A stretch of 64,000 nt of DNA. Source: Branchinecta lynchi (taxonomy: Eukaryota > Arthropoda > Branchiopoda > Anostraca > Branchinectidae). A model generated the notes under the pieces. That model ran no database searches. It had not been told where the DNA came from and worked only from the letters and a program-made list of their open reading frames with translations. The DNA lies in the NCBI GenBank assembly GCA_023053575.1, contig JAKZAP010000012.1:3534230-3598229 (forward strand). Direction: 5' to 3'. Shown here piece after piece: positions 57,648-64,000 of the stretch (its first letter is position 1; every line of letters begins with the position of its first letter). Both the position numbers and the translations under genes were made by a program.

Positions 57648-57710
57648 ACTTGGCATTTACGAAAGAGCAGCCGTGGGCACTGATGGCATACCATGCTCAA
57701 CCGTTGGCAA
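57648..57710 (+). CDS. Gamma-glutamyltranspeptidase second exon (gene 2)
   Basis: The acceptor is gtttctttttcag and the donor CAA|GTGAGT. It encodes LGIYERAAVGTDGIPCSTVG, matching the start of the conserved GGT core (..Y..AAV..D...CS.IG). The two last bases AA plus the first base of the exon at 63355 make Lys, giving the ...GK-DIL.AGG junction of the family. The first base completes the codon left by 54690. Reading frames other than this one hit a stop. Confidence 0.92.
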
Positions 57711-58101
57711 GTGAGTGGGTTTTAGTGTTGGTGATATTTTGAACGATATATCGATGTCGAAGCAGAAATATCGATATCTAAAATGACTTTTGCACATTCC
57801 CTAATGCTCTTGATGACTAACTCTCCTTGCCGATGTAAATCACCGTGTACCTAGCGGTTGAACCGGAAGCGGCACCATATCTGTCCCCAACGATTGCCGT
57901 GATTGCTTGACACGGGATTTGAGTTGTTGAGTTTGGGTCGTTAAAGCGACATTTTCTCGTTCTTGCTGAGGATCACTGGCGTGTTTTGGACTTAGTCGTG
58001 TAACATTTTTTTCGTAAATCGTTTGTATATTTTCGAAGTTTTTAACGAACAAAAATGTCGCAAAAATTCTAATGTCGTCAATTTTCTTATTTCCTAAAAC
58101 T
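57711..58101. other. GGT gene 2 intron with dispersed repeat (57838-57995)
   Basis: It shares GTGTACC...CCGGAAGCGGCACCATA and TCACTGGCGTGTTTTGGAC blocks with 38985-39130. Confidence 0.5.
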
Positions 58102-58489
58102 TATGTAGCGTTTACACGGACAAGAAATCCCGTCGAGTAGAAAGGAATTCTGACCGACTCGAAACGTTTTCCGTTCGTGAAGACGAGTAGAAAAAAAGTC
58201 TAGCGGGACGGGAATCCTTTCATGATGAAAGGAATTCCGGTCCACTTGAAAGGAATCTTGACGGCGGCGCTGGTAAAAAGTACAAAAAAAGGCTAGCTAG
58301 CTTTTGAGAGCAGCAATCATCAGTACTGATGTCATAAATGCTCTCAAACAGTTTTTTAATGGATAGTGAATTTATTTATGTCAGATTTTCTGGTTTGAAG
58401 AATTAATTTTTTCCCTCTGCGTGTAAACATAATCTTGTCCCCAAGATCGGATTCTGTTCAAGTTTTCCTGAACTTGTAAACGCTGCATA
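58102..58489. mobile_element. MITE with TATGTAGCGTTTACA ends
   Basis: TATGTAGCGTTTACACGG at the left and the inverse TATGCAGCGTTTACAAGTT at the right match at 14 of the first 15 bases. About 388 bp, non-coding. ATTCCGGTCCACTTGAAAGG and similar words repeat inside. Confidence 0.7.
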
Positions 58490-58930
58490 ACGAAACAATA
58501 TGAGAGCGAAACATGGTCCCGAAATATAGATATCGATAAAGTGACATATCAACAAATCCGATTATCAACCAACAAAAGGCTACCGTTGTCGTTGTATAGT
58601 CTTAATACCCATTCTCAACTCTTTGAAAAGATATACAGTGATCCTGACCTCTATGAAGGGATATAGGACGCCAGTTGATGTGGACAGTTTCTTAAGAGCT
58701 TAATTCAAATTCTAGTTAAACAGGCCTAAGTTATAAATCCTCAAAATGATTATCTGGTTTGGCAACAGTGTTCTGACTCTTGACACGAAATTTGAAGGCT
58801 CAGTTTTTTCAGACGTATTTGGATTTTAATTTTAATTTTCAGTCAGAAAACAATTTGTTGTGTTTTATCACTGCCTGATATTTTAGTCTTAAGTAGGTCC
58901 AGTTTCAGGTTCAGTTCTGCATGCTATTGT
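58490..58930. other. Unassigned intron sequence
   Basis: No exon or repeat recognised. It may be the left part of the duplicated block whose counterpart lies outside the window. Confidence 0.4.
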
Positions 58931-59151
58931 TGGGTTCTTCTATACACTTCGTGCCTAATTCCTATAAACACTATGAATAAATGAATAAATGCAATTTATT
59001 AACCATTTTTAAGACAAAAGTCACAAATGAGTATGAAAAAAAGAAGAAAAAGACAAGAACACACATTATGAAACACATAGATTTTGATACTCTTATTTAA
59101 ACATAGGAAAACATACCCTGTACAAAGTGTTGCTAGCATCAACCGAACGAA

Positions 59152-61268
59152 CAAGAGTTGTAAGCTCATATGACACTTACATGGGTTAAGATGTTTTGAT
59201 TGATCAAAAGTAAGTTTCGACTTTGCGGTTGAGATGCGCACTTTAAGGGAGCTAGAACTTCATTTTTAAGCAAAACCCTCGAGGCAAAAATGATATTGGG
59301 CTGATGGGCATCATGAAAATGCATATATTGCTTAAATGTATTTTTTTTTTCCTTATCGGTCAAGATTGGTACTTTAAGGAATAATCAGATTTGGGAAGCA
59401 AAAATTCCTAAGCAAATGTTGTTGAATCTCTAATATTCCAGCGAAGTTTCATCGTCCTAGCACATCTGGAAGTAACTCAACTCGCGATCACCGGAATCCC
59501 GTAGAACCCCCCTCCAACTCCACCCACAATACCCGGAGCCAGTCCGGTTCTGTAAATGATTAATCCAGAGCACCTGTTTGTTATTCCCACGAAGTTCGAT
59601 CCCGATCACACCAGTCTAAGCGGGTCAAGTATTCCCCCCCCCCCCCCCAATAATTATCGGATTCGGTCCGTAAATGAAAAAGATCACCAGAGAGAAATGT
59701 CCTCTGTTCAATTATTAATTTTCACTCGAATCCGATCACCCGTTCCAAAGTTACGCATGACTCAATATTCCGGATTCCCCTCCCTCAACTCCCCCCCCCC
59801 CAAGATTATCATATCGAGGATTTTTTTTTTATTCCAAGTCAGTTTGACCGGGTCCCTAATATGCCTTCCAAGTTTCTTCGTGAAAATCCCCAAAAATGGA
59901 ATTCCGGGAAACCCCCTCCCCCCCCCTCAAGTGTCCGGATCCAGTCAAATTGTGTAAAAGAATTACATGGAGCAGATGTTTGTTCTTCCCAGCAAGTTTC
60001 ACCCCGACCCCTGCATCCTAACCGTTTCTCGAGATTTCCGGTCCCCCCCCCCTCACTCCCCCACGGTGCCCGTAGTCAATCCGATTTAGTAAATGATTTA
60101 CCTAGAGCAGCTGTTTGTTATTCCCACAAAGTTCCATCCCGATCTCTCAGTCTAAGTGGGTCACGTATTGCCCCCCCCCCCCCAATAGTTGTCGGATCCG
60201 GTCTGGATATGAAAAAGATCACCAGAGAAATGTCCTCTGTTCAATTTTTAAATTTCACTCGAATCCGATCACCCGTTCCAAAGTTACGCATGACTGAATA
60301 TTCCGGATTCCCCTCCCTCCACCTCCCCCACCATTATCAGATCGAAAAAATTTGTATTTTGAAGTCAGTTTGATAGGGTCCCTGATATGCCTGCCAAGTT
60401 TCATCGTGAAAATCCCCAAAAGCGCCATCACCGGAATTCCGGGACCCCCCCCCCCCCCCCTAAGTGTCCGGATCCAGTACAATTGTCTGAACGATTTATC
60501 TAAAGCATATGCTTGTTCTTCCCAGCAAGTTTCACTCCGATACCTCCATTCTAACCGTTTCTTGAAATTTCCGGTCTCCCCCCCAACTCCCCCCTAGCTA
60601 CCGAATCCGATCAAGACTTTAAAGGGGACATCCCAGATATGTAATCTATTCAATTAGTAAGTTTCATTACAATACGATCACCCGTTCGAAAGTTACACAC
60701 TACTCAATTTCTCGGATTCCCCTGCCCTCCAATCCCCCCCCCCAAAGTGGTCGTACCGGAAAACTGATTATTTCTAAGTTTGTTTGGTCAGGTCTCTGAT
60801 ATGCCTGCCAAGTATCATGGTCATAGCACATCTGGAAGTACCCTAACTCGAAAAAGTGTGACAAAATACCCTAAATTTTCAAGTTTCCAGCACCCTCCAC
60901 TCCCCCGCATATGGTCGGATCGGAAAACTGATTATTTCCAGGTTAGGTTGGTCGGGTCTCTGACATGCCTGCCAAGTTTCATGGTCCTAGCACATCTGGA
61001 AGTACCATAACTAAAAAAAAAGTGTGACAAAATGCCCTCAATTTTCAAGTTTCCAGCGCCTTCCACTCCCCCGCATATGGTCAGATCGGGAATCTGATTA
61101 TTTCCAGGATAGTTTGGTCGGGTCTCTGATATGCCTGCCAAGTTTCATTGTCCTAGCACATCTGGAAGTACCCTAACTCGAAAAAGTGTGACAAAAAACT
61201 CGGACAGACCGACAGACGGAATTGTGATCGGTATATGGCACTTGAGCCAGAGGCTGCAAGTGCCACAA
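59152..61268 (-). mobile_element. Family B element, copy B7 (minus), with paralogous empty site
   Basis: The left end CAAGAGTTGTAAGCTCATAT and the right end TGGCACTTGAGCC...GCAAGTGCCACAA fit the family termini. Copy 1 has the uninterrupted site GAACGAATAAAACG (192-206). Here GAACGAA and TAAAACG are separated by exactly this element of about 2117 bp; two bases (AA) are ambiguous. There is no long target duplication. Confidence 0.93.
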
Positions 61269-62165
61269 TAAAACGTGCAACTCGCTCAGGTACTGTAATA
61301 AATGGATCGGTGACAATATACTTTGTCGATAATTACGGGCCCAGGGAAGTAGCCCTAGAAGATATCTGCAATACCTATAAAATGTGGAACCGGATGCATT
61401 TTTCATCTTACGTAGTCAGTAGCGACCAGAATGACGGCAGCGGTAGCATGTGTGGCATGGCGAATGCGGAATAGAGCCGGGGCAGTATGTGCCTATTGGC
61501 CATATTCCTGTTTAGTGCTTCCAAGCGGACTAGTTTCTGTTAATCCCCCTATGCGTGAGCGTCAGCACTTGGACATGATAAAATAGATCCACAGGCTAGT
61601 GAGTGGAAAACCTGTCATCTGTGTCCAAGGTAATGGAGGTTTCAGCAGGTTTCAGCAGCAGAAAGTGAAAGTGAACCACTACTCTATGGATTCAACTTAT
61701 TACTATGTCTACACATGTGTTGGTTATGAGGCAATGGGGGACTAACAGAAACTAGTCCACTTGGAGCGCTGAACTGTAATAAGGCCAGTTGTAACGACGC
61801 TTGGAAGTAATGAGTATTCCGTATACTTTTTTAGCCTTTTGTGCAAAAAGCGATACAGGACAGGAACGCGTTCCTTTAATGTCCGACCCAATAGGCAGAC
61901 CAAGGGACACAATCGAAGACGAGGGTTGATGAACACAAAGTATGGGGTGAAGAAGACAACCTCGCTCTTGTTCGGGTTAAATGTTAAACCAATACGCTCA
62001 TATTCTTCGCTAAGAACCCGAACATTTTCTTCGATATACGCAACCGACCGACTCAAGTTCTACACATCAAATCCATACCTGCATACATATAGCTCATTAC
62101 AGGTCTTTATGCCTCAACTACACTGTTATTCTATATCAGAGGGGAAGAAATAGCGACCTGGCGTA
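61269..62165 (-). mobile_element. Degenerate LINE reverse-transcriptase fragment, copy 2
   Basis: The minus strand shows GLTFNPNKSEVVFF after IEENVRVLSEEYERI, and further upstream a broken GIRQVAISSPLIYNNSV, resembling the RT GxRQG.(I/L)SP.L(F/Y)N box. Stops and shifts interrupt the frame. It was part of the block before duplication, since copy 1 has it too. Confidence 0.65.
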
Positions 62166-62228
62166 TGCCTTTTTAAGCAGGAAACGTCCGACTCGACAAA
62201 TCTGGACTCATCTACGTCGGTAATTTAA

Positions 62229-62604
62229 CTCAATTAAAACTTTTTTTTAATTTTGGAAAAATTTTATGCCGGTTTTCGAAATACCAATCCAGTTCTTTAA
62301 GATGGAAAATTATGGTTTAGAAAACCCCATTGATATTTTGAAAAAGAAACGGGAAACATTTTTTTCAAAAATATATTCAATAAAGCACACTTATCCGATG
62401 CGTTGCGTTGATTGTATTTTGGTTAAAGTGTTTGGTAGACTTCGTTTAGGATAGTGTAGGCTAATTATTTTTTAAATGAAGTAGAGTTTTTATGAAAGTA
62501 CATGGTCTTCTAGTTATTAGTCTGTAGACCGATTGTGTGCATTTTATTATAGTTTCTCTATTCGCCAGCTTTGGCGGATACAAATAAATGAATTGAATTG
62601 AAAA
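62229..62604 (+). mobile_element. LINE 3' fragment with (GAATT)n tail, copy 2 only
   Basis: It encodes a LINE-type basic C-terminus (FKMENYGLENPIDILKKKRE then VKVFGRLRLG). This is followed by a UTR with a CGCCAGCTTTGGCG stem and ATAAATGAATTGAATTGAA. It is absent from copy 1, where TAATTTAAC continues directly to CTTTACCATT. Confidence 0.7.
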
Positions 62605-62616
62605 CCTTTACACATT

Positions 62617-62920
62617 CCCGATGAAAAGTTTATCTCAAAATAGTACTATGAAGTAGTACGAAAAAGTAGCATGCAGTACTAACGATGCTACTACATGCTT
62701 CTGCTTCAAGACTACCGTGTTACTGCATACTATTATATGCTACTAGTAGCAAGACTGGATGCTACTATGGCAAGACAGGATGCTACTGGATACTACTACA
62801 TAAGATTGGATCAGTCTGAGGCCCATTAAATGATAGTATTCTTTGCTATCACATAGTATTACATGCAACGTTTTCGTACTACTACCATACTACTACGCAG
62901 GCTACACATTTTTCATCGGG
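62617..62920. mobile_element. MITE family C, copy 4 (intact ends, copy 2 only)
   Basis: CCCGATGAAAAGTTTATC at the left and ACACATTTTTCATCGGG at the right are inverted. The TAGTAG/TACTAC interior is typical. It is absent at the matching place in copy 1 (about 1122-1150). Confidence 0.85.
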
Positions 62921-63354
62921 TTCCTCTACGTTTCTTTTTTTCTTGGTGATCAATTTTGTAGAGATTATCTCTGTGGGTTTGACCCAGTCAACCACAAACC
63001 CCTGATTTTTGGATACCCTATACCAAGCGCTAAGCGCTGGATAGCTGTTGGTACCCTAACCCTGACCTACCCCACTATTGATGAATTCTGATTGGTTGAT
63101 TTCTGAGCTTCACTCAAATTATCTATATTTTCCAGCGTAAGGCATATAGTATTCCAAACGCTAGATATGACCAGCGTTTGGCATAGGGCTTTCCCAAAAT
63201 CAGCGGTTTGTTGTAGACTGGGTTGAACCGGACACATCAACAGTGAAGCTTGTCGTGAGCAGTTTGTGGCGGCTGTCGATGATCTTCGAGAGAGGTGTTG
63301 AAAGATCTACCACGGCGATGCTATACCTTGACTGTTGATTTTTTCTTTTTACAG

Positions 63355-63575
63355 GGATATTCTAATAGCAGGTGGCAACGCTGTTGACGCCGCCGTCTCT
63401 GCAACGTTGTGTATCGAACTTGCCAACTCTCATAGCGCCGGCATGGGTGGCGGGATGCTAGCCACTGTGTGGAACAGTACGGAACTGAAAGCCTACGCTA
63501 TTGACGCTCGTGAAGCTGCACCGGCAGCAGCAACCGCGGATATGTTCCAAGGCAATAGTAGTCTTTCCCAAAAGG
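63355..63575 (+). CDS. Gamma-glutamyltranspeptidase third exon (gene 2)
   Basis: It has the same length (221 bp), phase and junctions as 1633-1853. The protein differs at 4 of 73 positions (Met to Leu in SATLC, PN to SH before SAG, Arg to Leu in STELK). The key DAREAAP and GMGGGM motifs are kept. The acceptor is tctttttacag and the donor GTAAGT, stronger than in copy 1 (GTAGGT). The rest of the gene is outside the window. Confidence 0.95.
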
Positions 63576-63639
63576 GTAAGTTGTAGGCTTGACAAACACT
63601 CTTTGTAGAGAGGGGTAAGTCAGGTAAGTATACAGCAAG

Positions 63640-63735
63640 TGCCAGGTGCCGCGGTGCCCGGTCGGTGCCGCGGTGCCCGGTCGGTGCCGCGGTGCCTGGT
63701 CGGTGCCCGGTCGGTGCCGCGGTGCCCGAACGGTG
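63640..63735 (+). repeat. GC-rich minisatellite after the gene 2 exon
   Basis: The units are GCGGTGCCCGGTCGGTGCC-like, matching the array at 1915 but with CCC in place of CTC and fewer units. It lies at the same distance after the donor. Confidence 0.88.
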
Positions 63736-64000
63736 GCGGTATCGTCTCACGCCAGTCGGCACAGGTTACTGCGTGTCTGAACATTAAAATCAGGATGTTT
63801 AGAAGCGTTTGAAAGATAAATTGCCTAATTTGTGGCCGACATTGGGATGTAATCTATTGTCGCGACAAATGTTCTGCATGATATGTTATGCATGACAGTC
63901 TTTGCCAGGAAGAGCCGAGAAACCGCCAAAAAAGCATCTGCTGATTTTTTCCTTTGTCTTCATGATAATGCAAATTCAACAGATACTTTTTTGGCGTTTT
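63736..64000. other. Duplicated intron sequence at the window edge
   Basis: It matches about 2100-2380 (GTTACTGCGTGTCTGAACAT, ATGTTTAGAAGCGTTTGAAA). No gene seen. Confidence 0.7.

Larger units (their letters stand above)
58930..64000 (+). repeat. Segmental duplication, copy 2
   Basis: It matches 1-2330 in order, interrupted by a family B element (59152-61268), a LINE 3' fragment (62229-62604) and a family C MITE (62617-62920). Copy 1 lacks all three. It ends beyond the window. Confidence 0.9.

Noticed and set aside
57648..57710. First considered as the missing C-terminal exon of gene 1
   Set aside because: The correct frame reads YERAAVGTDGIPCSTVG, the GGT N-terminal core, and its phase joins the exon at 63355.

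Overview
This is a metazoan, almost certainly invertebrate, genomic window. It has intron-split genes with GT-AG junctions, LINE-type reverse transcriptase debris, MITEs and very dense non-autonomous repeats. I see no prokaryotic features. The species cannot be named from the sequence.

The only host gene I can build with confidence is gamma-glutamyltranspeptidase (GGT), which occurs as two tandem paralogs on the + strand. Gene 1 enters the window already in progress. Its exons are 1633-1853, 12057-12249, 16542-16739, 20266-20403 with 20650-20767, 28524-28714 (catalytic Thr), 33019-33256 and 35585-35698. All intron phases agree and every exon is open, apart from a 243-bp MITE inside the fourth. 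The extreme C-terminal exon was not found. Gene 2 begins with a signal-anchor exon (54590-54690), then 57648-57710 and 63355-63575, and runs off the right edge. A block of about 2.3 kb at the left edge (1-2330) is repeated at about 58930-64000. The second copy carries three extra insertions, which give natural empty-site comparisons.

Most of the rest is repeats lying in introns or between the genes. Two large families, called A and B here, dominate. Both have a palindromic or hairpin 5' end, then a GTCC microsatellite, then a conserved GATGAAACTTGG motif. A tandem minisatellite follows (about 137 bp in A, about 280 bp in B), and both end in CTTGTT. Family A has nine recognisable copies. Family B has seven near-complete copies plus fragments. 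This architecture, a precise empty site and a head-to-tail junction suggest rolling-circle (Helitron/Helentron-like) non-autonomous elements, but no transposase is present to confirm it.

Other repeats include a TAGTAG-rich MITE (family C), a GAGCGTGTTCCACCC MITE with 3-bp target duplications (family D), a GGTATC palindrome family (E), two hAT-type MITEs with 8-bp duplications and a 1.25-kb TA-flanked inverted-repeat element. There are several LINE fragments with distinct microsatellite tails, and repeats carrying a hammerhead-ribozyme-like core.

The most notable biology is the interaction between repeats and the GGT genes. A MITE sits in a GGT exon in a way that could be spliced out as a new intron, and two other GGT splice acceptors abut transposable-element 3' ends.
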